Position numbers and translations under genes: made by a program | The notes under the pieces: model-generated | Databases searched by the model: none | What the model saw: only the letters and a program-made list of their open reading frames with translations | What the model was told of the DNA's origin: nothing | Shown here: piece after piece, positions 27,213 to 36,811 of the stretch | How positions within the stretch are numbered: position 1 is the first letter of the stretch | Layout: every line of letters starts with the position of its first letter | Assembly: GCA_010909725.1 (NCBI GenBank) | Contig: JAACMV010000007.1 | Location: forward strand, 992,001 to 1,056,000 | Source: Picochlorum sp. 'celeri' | Taxonomy: Eukaryota; Chlorophyta; Trebouxiophyceae | DNA: 64,000 bases | Direction of reading: 5' to 3'

Positions 27213-28985
27213 TCACACGACATATTTAGCGATTGTATCAAAAATTCTAAAATGAGGTTCAGACGAGCCGATAGGTTGGTACATCTTGATGCAAATATCA
27301 AACCATCTGCCGAGCGGATGAGATCCAGTGTCATACACGCCCATGATTTCGCACAAATACTTTCTTAATTTCAACAGGTCGTCCTTGTTTTCTTCGAGAC
27401 TAAGATCTTTTGGTGAGGTTATATTGCTGAAGAAATAGGCACCATCTTTACCAAATACATCTGCCTCAAGATACCCTGTTGGGTCTTCCAAGGTGAGTCT
27501 ACAGGCAAAAACCCACTCATCGTCAGGACTGACGTCTTCTTCGATAATCTCTGGATCAAGTGCACTTTTATGTATAGCAATCTTTTTAATTTCGTCATTG
27601 CCTGGCCAGATTGCCATTATTCGAGCTTTGCATCTGAAATATTCAGGTGTGGTCATCCTGACATTACCATTGAATCGACTAGAACTCCACAGGATATCTC
27701 GAATGGGCGTTACTGATCTAATACCATGCAATGTTTCACTATACAAAGGTCCGTACTGGATTGGCTGACACCCGTCTGCAGGACCTCGGGGGTCCTCGAG
27801 CGCAGCCTGCAGCAGTTTCTTCTCACTACCAGTCCATGGTGCCCAACGTGTCGCGGGGACAAAATAGCCCTGCACCTGAGAATCCACAGGAGCAAATCCA
27901 CAATTTCTAATTCGAATCCATTTTCCTCGAGACGGATATTCAATGCCTTTCGGCTGATACCAAAACATGATTGGCATGATTGTTCCAAAAGATGGTGGGA
28001 TCCACTCAATCTGAGAATAATCAAGCTGCATTCTGCTCATGGTACCATACAAGTGATACAATGATTTCTCTACCTCTGTCATTTCATTTTCTGCTTTTGG
28101 CTTCAAACTATTCCGGAAATCAAGGTACGGAGGGTACGGACGAGCATTTGTGCCATCCCAGACCCACACAATGGGATTTCCATCAATCCCATTTGTATCA
28201 ACATGAACGACCAGGGCCACGAGATCGAAAAACTGCGTGCCTTCATTTCTGGAATATACAGATCTAATTTGCCGCCTATATTTCATACTCTCGTCTGCTT
28301 TACGTTGTGCAGCTTTTGCAAACACCTTCCATGTTCCATCTGCAGAAAATTTTCTCAACACATCCAGAAGTCTCATATTCCTCTCATCAAGGTGAAATTG
28401 ATTATGCGATATTTTATAAGGCTCATACTCCTTTTTAGGATCACTTGGCGCCTCTGCATCCAAGAGCATAAACGAACATCTGCATTCTTTCCGCGACATG
28501 CTCACAACCAACTGGTAGGAGGTGGCACCATCTTCACTATGTGGGTTCCTATAACAATCCACCCGAGCTCGGTGTATTCGTATTATATCACCTGGTTTCC
28601 TAGGCTTCGGAAGCCCCTGCATATCCCGAGCAAACACCCTCACTTCGAGTGGACCTCCCAAAAGGTGAGTTGAAAAATCTGCCACCTTCAAACTCATCAT
28701 AAGATCAGGCCCCTTTGTTTTCCTCGGCTCCTCCCAATCCACCACAATACCCATAAAATTTACCGATTCATTCAAAACGTCGGGAACTCTACCACTATCA
28801 ATATACACGTAATGTTCTTTCCGATTCGTTGCCTTTTCCGGTAGCAAGGCCCAGCGATTCTTCTGACTCAACAACTCATCAGCTGATATGTGAATATTAG
28901 AGGCATGTGCCTCTTCTTCTTCGCCGTGGTCACCGGCCATTGGCTGTTCAGAAAATTCAAACGGCTGCCTCTCTTCTTGAGTCAT
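27213..28985 (-). CDS. POT1: Protection of telomeres protein 1 (POT1)
   Basis: The product is 590 residues, intronless, close to POT1 length elsewhere. After an acidic N-terminal region of about 40 residues comes an OB fold of the Telo_bind type (about 65-190): VNFMGIVVDWEEPRKTKGPD, then LKVADFS, LEVRVFARDMQGLPKPRKPG and DIIRIHRARVDCYR. A second OB region follows (FFDLVALVVHVD, WVWDGTNARPYPP), and the C-terminal third has family-like strings such as WVFACRLTLEDPTGYLEADV. POT1 binds the telomeric 3' single strand and helps regulate telomerase. Plants and algae keep one to three copies. The start at 28985 is the first ATG in frame; ATG 28940 is an alternative. Confidence 0.83.
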   Translation of the reverse strand: MTQEERQPFEFSEQPMAGDHGEEEEAHASNIHISADELLSQKNRWALLPEKATNRKEHYVYIDSGRVPDVLNESVNFMGIVVDWEEPRKTKGPDLMMSLKVADFSTHLLGGPLEVRVFARDMQGLPKPRKPGDIIRIHRARVDCYRNPHSEDGATSYQLVVSMSRKECRCSFMLLDAEAPSDPKKEYEPYKISHNQFHLDERNMRLLDVLRKFSADGTWKVFAKAAQRKADESMKYRRQIRSVYSRNEGTQFFDLVALVVHVDTNGIDGNPIVWVWDGTNARPYPPYLDFRNSLKPKAENEMTEVEKSLYHLYGTMSRMQLDYSQIEWIPPSFGTIMPIMFWYQPKGIEYPSRGKWIRIRNCGFAPVDSQVQGYFVPATRWAPWTGSEKKLLQAALEDPRGPADGCQPIQYGPLYSETLHGIRSVTPIRDILWSSSRFNGNVRMTTPEYFRCKARIMAIWPGNDEIKKIAIHKSALDPEIIEEDVSPDDEWVFACRLTLEDPTGYLEADVFGKDGAYFFSNITSPKDLSLEENKDDLLKLRKYLCEIMGVYDTGSHPLGRWFDICIKMYQPIGSSEPHFRIFDTIAKYVV

Positions 28986-29369
28986 CAGAGAATTAGAACG
29001 TTCCGACAACAAAAAAGCAGTGCAAAACAACGCCGACTGTATTTATTTTTCTGAATATGTACACCGTATGTTTGTTTCATACCGCCTATTGCGGAGGCGG
29101 GTATTTCGAGAATGAAAATTTAAAAATCCTCAGAGGTCGACGTGGTGGTACTGCGGCCACCATTCCGCAGTACCCCGGGGCAGCAGTTGCCGCTGACCTC
29201 ACCGACCTCGGTCGGTCAGGGGTTGTAACTCAGACCCTCACTCGTCTCCGACGTTTGCACGATGGCACGAAAACTAGCACACATTCACGCCAAATGATCG
29301 CTTCCGACGATTAGATGTTCGCTTATACCAAGATCACTCGTCCTCTGCGCTTGAGTTTGAACAACCACC
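28986..29369. other. Intergenic region with strong inverted repeats beside POT1
   Basis: This G-C-richer stretch contains a perfect hairpin at 29147-29174 (arms GGTACTGCGG and CCGCAGTACC, 8-base loop) and a second inverted repeat at 29201-29216 (ACCGACC and GGTCGGT around TC), flanked by CTGACC at 29193-29198 and GGTCAG at 29214-29219. It could encode a structured RNA or a regulatory element; I cannot match it to tRNA, U snRNA or SRP RNA. Confidence 0.45.
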
Positions 29370-29540
29370 ATGTCTGTGGTCGAGGTAGGAGGCGAGAACA
29401 GCAGTCTCTGGCCTGCCTTCCTTGAGGGTCGATTCAGCCCTGATAATCAACTTGACAATTTGTTGCTTGTAACCCATCGGATGATGTCGTTGGTGGGAGG
29501 GAAGGGGCCAAAGAAGCTACATCCCCTGGAAGATTGCTAG
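29370..29540 (+). CDS. Possible small protein, 56 codons
   Basis: A short ORF starts at ATG 29370 in the context ACCACCATG and stops at TAG 29538-29540. The product is 56 residues with hydrophobic and acidic patches (SSLWPAFLEGRFSPDNQLDN and then LLLVTHRMMSLVGGKGPKKL) and looks more protein-like than chance ORFs nearby. I do not recognise it. It could be a small gene or an upstream ORF in a long 5' leader of the PAN-type gene at 29790. Confidence 0.3.
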   Translation: MSVVEVGGENSSLWPAFLEGRFSPDNQLDNLLLVTHRMMSLVGGKGPKKLHPLEDC

Positions 29541-29789
29541 AGCCCCCGCAGGATGGTGATCGCCATAAGATTGGCTGCTCTGCGCCGATCTTCATTAAAT
29601 CATCTGTATTATTCGCCTGATCGAGTACAAGACATATTCTTTTCTAGATTAAAGGGCAGTCAGTGTTTTGTTGAAGCTATTTGAAAAGTGGCCGGCATAT
29701 AAGAGGTTGAGGGTGTTTGAATCTGTCTGCGACCTCTGGTGAGCGATTTCAAACGTGCTGAGTACATTGAATCCCTAGGTGATAAAAAT

Positions 29790-30865
29790 ATGTTCAAGAA
29801 GTTGTCACTTTTATTTTGCCTGGTCGTGGCCTGCTTTGACCTCACCAGCGCAAAGTTCCTTTTTGGTACGACCGATCTGTCTTTCGGTCGGGCACTCCTG
29901 GCCAAGAGATGGAGAAAGTGCTCTATCGAGAAGAGAACAAAGTACGTGGGCACTCCCATCAAGGTTGTTAGAGGAGTGAAAAGCTCTCACCATTGCTGCG
30001 TGGAATGCAAGAACAAGAAGGGTTGCGATCGGTGGACCTTCTTGCCTGGAAAGTGGGAAAAGTGCACCTTGTTCAGTAACAAGAACAGGTCCATGTACAA
30101 GATCAAGGCAAAGTGGCACATCTCTGGATATGCAACTTGGAGACTCAAGTACGTTGTTTTATCGGTGCATATCCAACCATGAAACCGTTGGGGCGGGCGA
30201 TGTGATGCTCCTCATCGGGGGGAAGAGGGGATCTGATATCTGCTCTACTACTGTTGATTCACATGTACCTTCTTTTTCGCTGCAGGATTAAGAGCTGGCC
30301 AAAAGATAAGAGAGAATCATACAACTATAAGCCAACAAAGGAACAAAGCGAAGTTCCATTCGAGGATCCAAACGCCGGAGGTGGTGATGCCTATGAAGCT
30401 CCTGACGCCGGCTTAGGAGGTGGTGATGCCTATGAAGCTCCTGACGCCGGCTTTGGAGGAGGTGATGCCTATGAAGCTCCAGGATTTGACTCTGGATCAG
30501 GTGGAGGAGCATATGAAGATCCATGGAGTGGAGGAGGAGGAGGAGGAGGATATGTACCAGACTGGGGATATGATGGTGGCATCACCAACTACAAGCGCAT
30601 GACAGGAAAGACGGTATACGGACGCCGTTTGAACTCTATCTTACCATGTGTCGGCAATAAAGCATCTACATCTGGTCGTTGCGAATACCTCTGCACGCAG
30701 ACAAAGGGCTGCAATGGATGGACATGGACGGATGAATTCAACTGCGGTTGGATTGGTGAGAACCAAGCCACAGGTGTATGTTACCTGGTGGGAGAAGCAG
30801 ACGAGGACGATGTGTTTGATGCTCCTGGTAAAAGCCGCAATTTCATTTCTGGGCTGATGCAGTAG
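29790..30865 (+). CDS. Secreted PAN/apple-type protein with tandem repeats, two exons
   Basis: The spliced product is 312 residues. Exon 1 is 29790-30148 and exon 2 is 30286-30865; the 137-base intron (GTACGT donor, CTGCAG acceptor) splits a Lys codon. Residues 1-23 are a signal peptide (LSLLFCLVVACFDLTSA). Two Cys-rich modules resemble PAN/apple domains: residues about 40-120 (HHCCVECKNKKGCDRWTF, then CTLFS) and about 215-295 (CEYLCTQTKGCNGWTW, then CYLVG). They flank an acidic, Gly-rich linker with three copies of a 13-residue repeat beginning GGGDAYEAPDAG. PAN modules usually bind protein or carbohydrate; this could be an extracellular matrix or wall protein. No enzyme domain is seen. Confidence 0.78.
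30377..30490 (+). repeat. 39-bp tandem coding repeat, about three copies
   Basis: Units start at 30377, 30416 and 30455. The first two differ at only two or three bases, and the third is truncated and diverges at its end. Each encodes GGGDAYEAPDAG plus one residue. The downstream GGA-rich run (about 30527-30550) encodes a Gly tract. The near-identity of the units suggests recent duplication or slippage. Confidence 0.8.
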
Positions 30866-31172
30866 AGTAGATATATTGTAGAGAAAAAGAATCTACGCAC
30901 AAATAGCAGCACACTCAGGAATGAAACAGCAGCACATCATGCTGATGCCTGCTCGAGCCAACCATACGTTTCTTCACGCGAGACCAGAGCCATTGTTCAC
31001 TTCTGATTCGTGTGATGAAGAGCATAGCTACTATAATACCATGGCTCGAGCGCATCACGTAGACATAGCCAACAAGATGCATATTTTCTGATATCAAGAG
31101 CAATGCATACAACATTATGTTTTTGGTTTTATCAATTGATTCATGAGTATTGTCGTAAGAGTATACATTATA
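30866..31172. other. Convergent 3' intergenic region
   Basis: This stretch holds the 3' ends of the PAN-type and VTC1-like genes. I see a short GTAGAGA region after the first stop and otherwise no feature. Confidence 0.35.
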
Positions 31173-31747
31173 TTACACCCAGAACAAATCCTTCAACGCA
31201 GCAAACAAAATGCACAACAGAGCAATCTCAACAATCAATGCCAGCGTCACTGGCCCAACCTTGTCATCAAAGAAACCAATCTGCTTCTTACGGATAAACT
31301 CGCTTCTCCAATAAAACGTAAATAAAGCATACCCAATCATCAGTATAGATATCGGCAGCATCAACAGGGTCATCAGCTCTACAGTACTCTTCTGAATACC
31401 CCCTTTACGAATGCCCTTCTCATCTTCCACTGCAAAACCAGCAATCGCTGTTCCTATCGTTCCCATTGTCGTCGCCATAGACAACCACGACAAGAATGTC
31501 CTTTCATTCGCTACAGTATGCCACGTACAATGCTCACACATGCACAACATTAAAGAAGAAGAAGAATAAAAACCAACGCACCGAAATATGTCTTTGGCTC
31601 AATCCTCAGTGGAATCTTTCTGGGCAACTGATACCTAGCTCCATGCGTATATTCTCTAGTTCCAAATAATTGATCCCGTAATCCCTGCGTTTCGATCAAA
31701 TTGGTCACCTCACGCAGTTGCCCAGAGTTTGCAGAAGTGGATGCCAT
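31173..31747 (-). CDS. VTC1: Vacuolar transporter chaperone 1-like (VTC1, DUF202), two exons
   Basis: The product is 167 residues. Exon 1 (31747-31582) and exon 2 (31510-31173) join across a 71-base intron (GTGCGT donor, TGTAG acceptor) that splits an Ala codon and reconstructs the family signature EPKTYFANERTFLSWLSMA. Three membrane helices follow (MATTMGTIGTAIAGFAV; MLPISILMIGYALFTFYW; VTLALIVEIALLCILFA). VTC1 is the membrane-channel subunit of the VTC complex, which makes and imports polyphosphate into vacuoles or acidocalcisomes in yeast, trypanosomes and green algae; land plants lack it. There is no SPX or VTC catalytic domain here, so a separate VTC4 would be needed. It is longer at the N-terminus than yeast Vtc1. 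Confidence 0.9.
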
Positions 31748-32289
31748 TATTCTTCTTCAGGTTTGCGTTTACACACTCCGATTCCCAACGCAACCGTACT
31801 ACTATTCTTTGGAATATTTGAAATAAGACAAATGTCGGTATGAGGAGTTGTCTGTGTAAGGATGGGAGGAGGGTGTCTGCATTTCTTCAAGCCCGCATGG
31901 AAGAAAAAAGATTCCCTCTGTTGGATTCCCTCTTGTTGAAAAGAAAGCTCTGCCATTTACCCGCCCCTGCCGTACACTGTATCATGCTCAATCCATGGTA
32001 TGAAAGAGCATCGTCCATCAACGAGAGTGAGATTGCATGGCATGGGTCCGAGTCTTGGTGTCATGGACACATCAGCAACCCATCACTGCATGGACCGTCA
32101 AGCCAGCCCTTGTGACCGGACAGACCATTGACAGCAAACGCGGCTGTACTGGGCATGGCATGGGTTCATCAGATCTACTCTCGTAGGACTAGAATAGTGT
32201 TTCAATATTTATGCTCTGAATGCAAACGTATCGATTCTGACACATAGACGCCTTGATTGTCGCGTGAGGGAGAAGACACGTAGCACGAC
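31748..32289. promoter_or_regulatory. Divergent intergenic region between VTC1-like and OSCA genes
   Basis: This 542-base stretch should contain both promoters. Short ORFs exist on both strands but none has family features. A repeated word CATGGCATGGG/GGCATGGCATGGG occurs near 32036-32046 and 32153-32165. No RNA gene recognised. Confidence 0.4.
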
Positions 32290-35100
32290 ATGGCGACGAG
32301 TGCAGATGGGTTTGGGATTTCCCTGGCCTTTTATTTCGGATTTATGTTTATTTGCTTTGCCTTGTTCTCGTATTGGAGAAGGGTGACATGGACGGAGAAG
32401 TTTTATGCGAAAAAGGCCTTCTTTCCGCCCCTTGGATACCGGGCTCCTCCCATTATTCCTCGAACCAAGAGGATTTGGGCGGGCATGGTTGCTCGAATGA
32501 GTGAAGGGCAGGTGTTGGCCTCTGGGGGCATGGATGCTCTCATGTATCTGAAGACGATGCGATTCAGCATGGAGGTGTTTGCGTTGGTGACCTTTTTTGT
32601 GTCTGCTGTGATCTTGCCAATCAATCTTACGTCTGATAATGTGGATTATCTGACACAGAATCCATACGATCCAGCGAAAATATCGGAATATATTAGCTTT
32701 TATCTTCCGGATCTGAATGGTACAGCGGCGACTGATGCGGAGGAAGCCGATGAGGAGGCAGTGGATGTGATTGAGGCTCCAGAGATTTACAACAAGTCTA
32801 TTCCTCCTGCACCACCAGGGCTGATCTGGTGGGAGAGGCTACCAAATATTCCACCGCTGCCTCCTGTGACGGTGTTGGGTCCAGAGTATGAGAATTATAC
32901 GTGGATTTATGACGAGAATTACAAAGTTGTCAAGTATGATTTGACAGACTTGGATAAGACAACAATGACAAATGTGCCGACACAGAGCGACAAGCTCTAT
33001 GCTCATGCGATTATGACTTGGTTTTTGACTATACTTGTGCTTTGGAGGTTACGAGTGTATTGCCAAAAGGCATTGAATTTGAGGATCAAGCACTTCCAGG
33101 ATTGTCCACGCGGGGCAGAGACGCACTCTATTCTTTGCACAGATATTCCTGGAGTTGTATCTCAGCCGCCGTCCGAGGATGGAGCTGCGCCAAAAGAATC
33201 ATGGTTTCAGAAATTTATAGACAAGCGTATGAATGCGAAAAATGGTAAGAGAAAGGAAAGCACTCCTGCCACTGTGGAGCCCTTGTTAGACTCTGTGGTG
33301 GACAAGGATATCGATGTGGTTCTGCCAGATAGATGGGAGGAGGCTGTCACGAAGATGGGAGCTTCTGGGAAGTCAGCAGAATGGTTGGTGAAGGAAGAGT
33401 TCCAAGATTTATACAAGGACGACTTTGAATCATGTCACCTTGTGTATGATACCACAGAGTTGTCAGCCCTGGTGGGGCAGTATGAAAAGGCAAAAGCCAA
33501 GGCGTATCATGCGGTTGATGTCAATGTATCGCAGCATATGAATGCAAAGAAAAAAGTCAAGCCACAGAAAGTGCTGGTGACTGGACCCACAATGGGCAAA
33601 TGGGGTATGGAAAAGTATGGGAAAAAGCCCAAAAAGGTGGATGCTTTTGAATTTTACATCGACAGGCTGGAATACCTTCGGTCTGAGATTTTGAAAGAGC
33701 AGGTGGAAGCGAAGAAAAAAGAGTATCCTGCAGCCTTTGTGTCTTTCAAGACGAGAAGAACTCAAGTGATTGCATCCCAAGTGATGATGAGTGAGGACTT
33801 GAGTACCTGGGTTACCAAACCTGCTCCACAGCCTGAAGAGATTATCTGGAATAATTTGCGCATGAGATCATCAGAACGACAGATTCGACACAAGATGTAC
33901 ATAATCTTCTTTTGGTTGCTCATGGCATTCTATATGATACCAGTGGCTGCTGTACAGGTGCTCATCAGTACAAACTCCTTGGTGGGCTGGATGCAATCTA
34001 TTCCCATTGCAAGCTCACTGCTTACTGGTATTCTTCCTGGACTAGCGTTGAGAATCTTTTTGATCTTGCTGCCAAAAATATTGACAAGCATGCTGAAAAT
34101 GGCTGGAGTGATTGCAGGCTCTCAGCTGGACTTGGGATTGGTATCATACATGTACATATTCCAGTTTGTGACTGTGTTTATCGGAAGTTTCATCAGTGGT
34201 ATTTTTGCAAACCAATTTGAGCAACTTATTGATGATCCAGGATCAATTGTTCAAATTTTTGGAACAGCAGCACCACAGGTTGGAATCTTCTTCATGACGT
34301 ACATTTTGGTTCAAGCATGCTTTGAGATCCCGTTGGATATCTTTGACGTCGTCGGACTCATCATCTTCAAACTTAAACTCGCAATTGCTGCAACAGATAA
34401 TGCAAAGGAGCGCCTGATGAAATCCAAGGAAGCTTTCAACTATGGCAAAATCATTCCAGATGATTCAATTGTGTTTTTACTTGGCCTTTCATTTTCAATT
34501 GCATGCCCCTTGATTGCTCCCATCGCGTTGATATATTTTGCAACTCGGTACTTGGTGAACAAGTATAATTTGGTCTACAGAAGCGAAGAAAACTATCAGT
34601 CAGGAGGGCAGAGCTGGTTGAGGGTACATGATCAGTACATTGCGTGCTTGGTCTCGTTTCAGATACTCATGATATTCATTCTTGCCATCAAGGAAATGAT
34701 TGGCCCTCCAATCATTGTGCTCCCCCTTCCTTTTATTACTCTGGGAATTGGAGCTGGGAACAAGGCCAGGTACACGAGGCCAATGGCCTCCCTGTCTCTT
34801 TTGCTTGCTGAAGACAGAGACAGACAGGAACAAGGCAAGGCTGCATCCCTGGAAGATGCCCCCGAGAACGCATACCTAAGCCCATTGTTTACATTTGACG
34901 AAGAAGACCACACTGAGGTGATGAACCAGTGCCGCGTATTGAGAGATGCACATGCAGCAGGAGACTTTGCACCTCTGTCAGAGCTGGCAAACCCATCCTT
35001 GGAGCCATTAAACCAGGCCGAACAGGCACCAGAAGAGCGATTCCATGATATTGAGGCGTCAGAAAACGCACCAGATGCTCATATTCCTCAAAAGAATTGA
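32290..35100 (+). CDS. OSCA/TMEM63 (CSC1-like) mechanosensitive cation channel
   Basis: The product is 936 residues, intronless. The N-terminus has a membrane segment (LAFYFGFMFICFALFSYW), and there is a long cytosolic loop (about 260-500) ending in the family string AAFVSFKTRRTQVIASQ. The DUF221/RSN1_7TM channel region runs from about 540 to 830: MIPVAAVQVLISTN, LALRIFLILLPKIL, MYIFQFVTVFIGSF and PLIAPIALIYFATRYLV. These proteins are osmosensitive and mechanosensitive calcium-permeable channels in plants (OSCA/CSC1) and animals. An insertion of about 80 residues with acidic and Pro stretches (about 150-200) lies in the first extracellular loop. A TGTAA signal is 36 bases beyond the stop. Confidence 0.9.
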   Translation: MATSADGFGISLAFYFGFMFICFALFSYWRRVTWTEKFYAKKAFFPPLGYRAPPIIPRTKRIWAGMVARMSEGQVLASGGMDALMYLKTMRFSMEVFALVTFFVSAVILPINLTSDNVDYLTQNPYDPAKISEYISFYLPDLNGTAATDAEEADEEAVDVIEAPEIYNKSIPPAPPGLIWWERLPNIPPLPPVTVLGPEYENYTWIYDENYKVVKYDLTDLDKTTMTNVPTQSDKLYAHAIMTWFLTILVLWRLRVYCQKALNLRIKHFQDCPRGAETHSILCTDIPGVVSQPPSEDGAAPKESWFQKFIDKRMNAKNGKRKESTPATVEPLLDSVVDKDIDVVLPDRWEEAVTKMGASGKSAEWLVKEEFQDLYKDDFESCHLVYDTTELSALVGQYEKAKAKAYHAVDVNVSQHMNAKKKVKPQKVLVTGPTMGKWGMEKYGKKPKKVDAFEFYIDRLEYLRSEILKEQVEAKKKEYPAAFVSFKTRRTQVIASQVMMSEDLSTWVTKPAPQPEEIIWNNLRMRSSERQIRHKMYIIFFWLLMAFYMIPVAAVQVLISTNSLVGWMQSIPIASSLLTGILPGLALRIFLILLPKILTSMLKMAGVIAGSQLDLGLVSYMYIFQFVTVFIGSFISGIFANQFEQLIDDPGSIVQIFGTAAPQVGIFFMTYILVQACFEIPLDIFDVVGLIIFKLKLAIAATDNAKERLMKSKEAFNYGKIIPDDSIVFLLGLSFSIACPLIAPIALIYFATRYLVNKYNLVYRSEENYQSGGQSWLRVHDQYIACLVSFQILMIFILAIKEMIGPPIIVLPLPFITLGIGAGNKARYTRPMASLSLLLAEDRDRQEQGKAASLEDAPENAYLSPLFTFDEEDHTEVMNQCRVLRDAHAAGDFAPLSELANPSLEPLNQAEQAPEERFHDIEASENAPDAHIPQKN

Positions 35101-35294
35101 TGATCATACCACATGAACATGTAGAGAGAGAACACTGTAACCCATCTTTTTTTTCTTGGCACCATCAAATGCCTGCAAGAGGCAGAAGGCGCCTACAGAG
35201 CCGTGCATTGCCTACATGGTGAACATATGGAGCGCCATTCTGTTTTTAAATACAAAATTGTAGTACTGGAGCAGTGTATGAAAAGGAATAGATC

Positions 35295-36785
35295 ATGTTC
35301 ACGTGTTTGCAGCTCAAGTGGGCGCCATGCGCTTCCTCAAAAAAACACCGTGGCTTTGTTCCTTCAGTGAATATTTCAAAGAAACCCATCCAGATTGTCA
35401 ACAGCACCCCATCAAAAGACATAGATACACAGCAGTATAGAAATAAGAGGCGCAATAACAATAGAGACCTTGCAAAACAGGCAGACATTCCAATTGCTCG
35501 AGTTGGTCCAGGACCAACCTCAGATTTCTTCAGTGCGGCATCATGGAAGGAATTGGGTGCACATGAAGATATGATACATGCACTTGAAGCTATTGGAATC
35601 AAAAGACCGTCTCATATACAGGCAGAGTCGTTCGCAGCCTTGGAGTCGGATGCCATGCATGTCCTTTTGGCTGATCATGCTGGGAGCGGGAAAACTCTCT
35701 CATATCTTGTTCCTCTTCTTCAACAATTAAAAGTGGAGGAGAAAGCAAAGGGCGGTCCGGTTGGAAGGCCAGGGCAGCCACGTATTGTGGTTATTGTGCC
35801 TACTGCCGAGTTGTGTACCCAAGTGCTCAGGGTGTGCAGGGCCCTGTCTCGGACATTGAAGTTCCGGAGTGGAATTTTTACGGGTGGTCATCCCATGCGC
35901 ACGCAAAAGAAAACCCTTGAGAATGGTGTTGATATCGTTGTTGGCACGCCAGGGCGGCTGTTGGAATTGCAGGCCAGTGGCAGCCTGGATGTATCACAGT
36001 GCAGCCATGTGGTGTGTGACGAGGCAGATGTATTGTTGGGTCCAGCGTCTTCGTTTGCAGAGCAGGTTCTTCCATTAAAAGACAGCTGTCCGGAGACGAC
36101 GAAGTTTGTCCTCGTGACTGCAACTGTGCCGTCTGATATTTATACTGATATAGAAGTGATGTTTCCTGGGATTGTGTCAGCATTGGGTCCCGGCCTTCAT
36201 CGTACTGCACCGGGGTGCATGGAGCAAATCGTGGACTGTAGTGGAGGAGATGAGATTTCTGAAGAGTCTGGTATTTTGAGGAAGAGTGCAGCAATGTTGG
36301 CGTCTCTTCAGGAACAGAAGCGTGATAGGACAATAGTGTTTTGCAACAAGATTGAGACATGTAGGAAAGTGGAGAATTTTCTCAACCGCTCGTTGATTGA
36401 AGATGACATAGAAGTTCTGCCATACCATGCTGCAATTTCTCCAGTGAATAGGGATAAAAATTTATCGAGATTTCTGCAGGTTCCTGGAAGAGATGATGGA
36501 TCCCGAGGGCAATCAAAGCGGCTTGTACTTGTTTGCACTGATCGGGCATCGCGAGGGGTGGACTCGGCATATGTTGAGCATGTGATACTTTTTGACTTTC
36601 CTCGAGAGCCCTCTGAGTATGTTAGGCGGGTTGGTAGAACAGCACGAGGTGCTGGAGGTGAAGGTGTTGTGACTGTGTTGGTTCTCGGACGTCAGGTTAA
36701 ATTGGCACAGCATGTTTCCAGCAGGAATCAAAAGGGTCTACCAGTGCATGCCATTCCCTCTGTGATTCCAATTCCAAGGACATGA
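35295..36785 (+). CDS. DEAD-box RNA helicase, probable plastid (RH39/RH50-like)
   Basis: The product is 496 residues, intronless. The first 60 residues are basic and Ser-rich, suggesting a plastid transit peptide. Helicase motifs in order: ADHAGSGKT (I), PTAELC (Ia), GG and TPGRLL (Ib), DEAD (II), TAT in place of SAT (III), IVFCNK (IV), CTDRASRGVD (V) and RRVGRTARGAG (VI). The deviations (PTAELC, TAT, and Val instead of Ala in the HRxGR-type motif) resemble plant chloroplast RH39/RH50-type helicases, which act on 23S and other plastid rRNA. Substrate is inferred. Convergent with the DUF3082 gene, 26 bases apart. Confidence 0.85.
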   Translation: MFTCLQLKWAPCASSKKHRGFVPSVNISKKPIQIVNSTPSKDIDTQQYRNKRRNNNRDLAKQADIPIARVGPGPTSDFFSAASWKELGAHEDMIHALEAIGIKRPSHIQAESFAALESDAMHVLLADHAGSGKTLSYLVPLLQQLKVEEKAKGGPVGRPGQPRIVVIVPTAELCTQVLRVCRALSRTLKFRSGIFTGGHPMRTQKKTLENGVDIVVGTPGRLLELQASGSLDVSQCSHVVCDEADVLLGPASSFAEQVLPLKDSCPETTKFVLVTATVPSDIYTDIEVMFPGIVSALGPGLHRTAPGCMEQIVDCSGGDEISEESGILRKSAAMLASLQEQKRDRTIVFCNKIETCRKVENFLNRSLIEDDIEVLPYHAAISPVNRDKNLSRFLQVPGRDDGSRGQSKRLVLVCTDRASRGVDSAYVEHVILFDFPREPSEYVRRVGRTARGAGGEGVVTVLVLGRQVKLAQHVSSRNQKGLPVHAIPSVIPIPRT

Positions 36786-36811
36786 TTTCATTTGTTACCG
36801 TACTGTGGATA

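Noticed and set aside
35878..36360. Minus-strand frame of 160 codons
   Set aside because: It is antisense to the DEAD-box helicase core motifs and has no recognisable domain.
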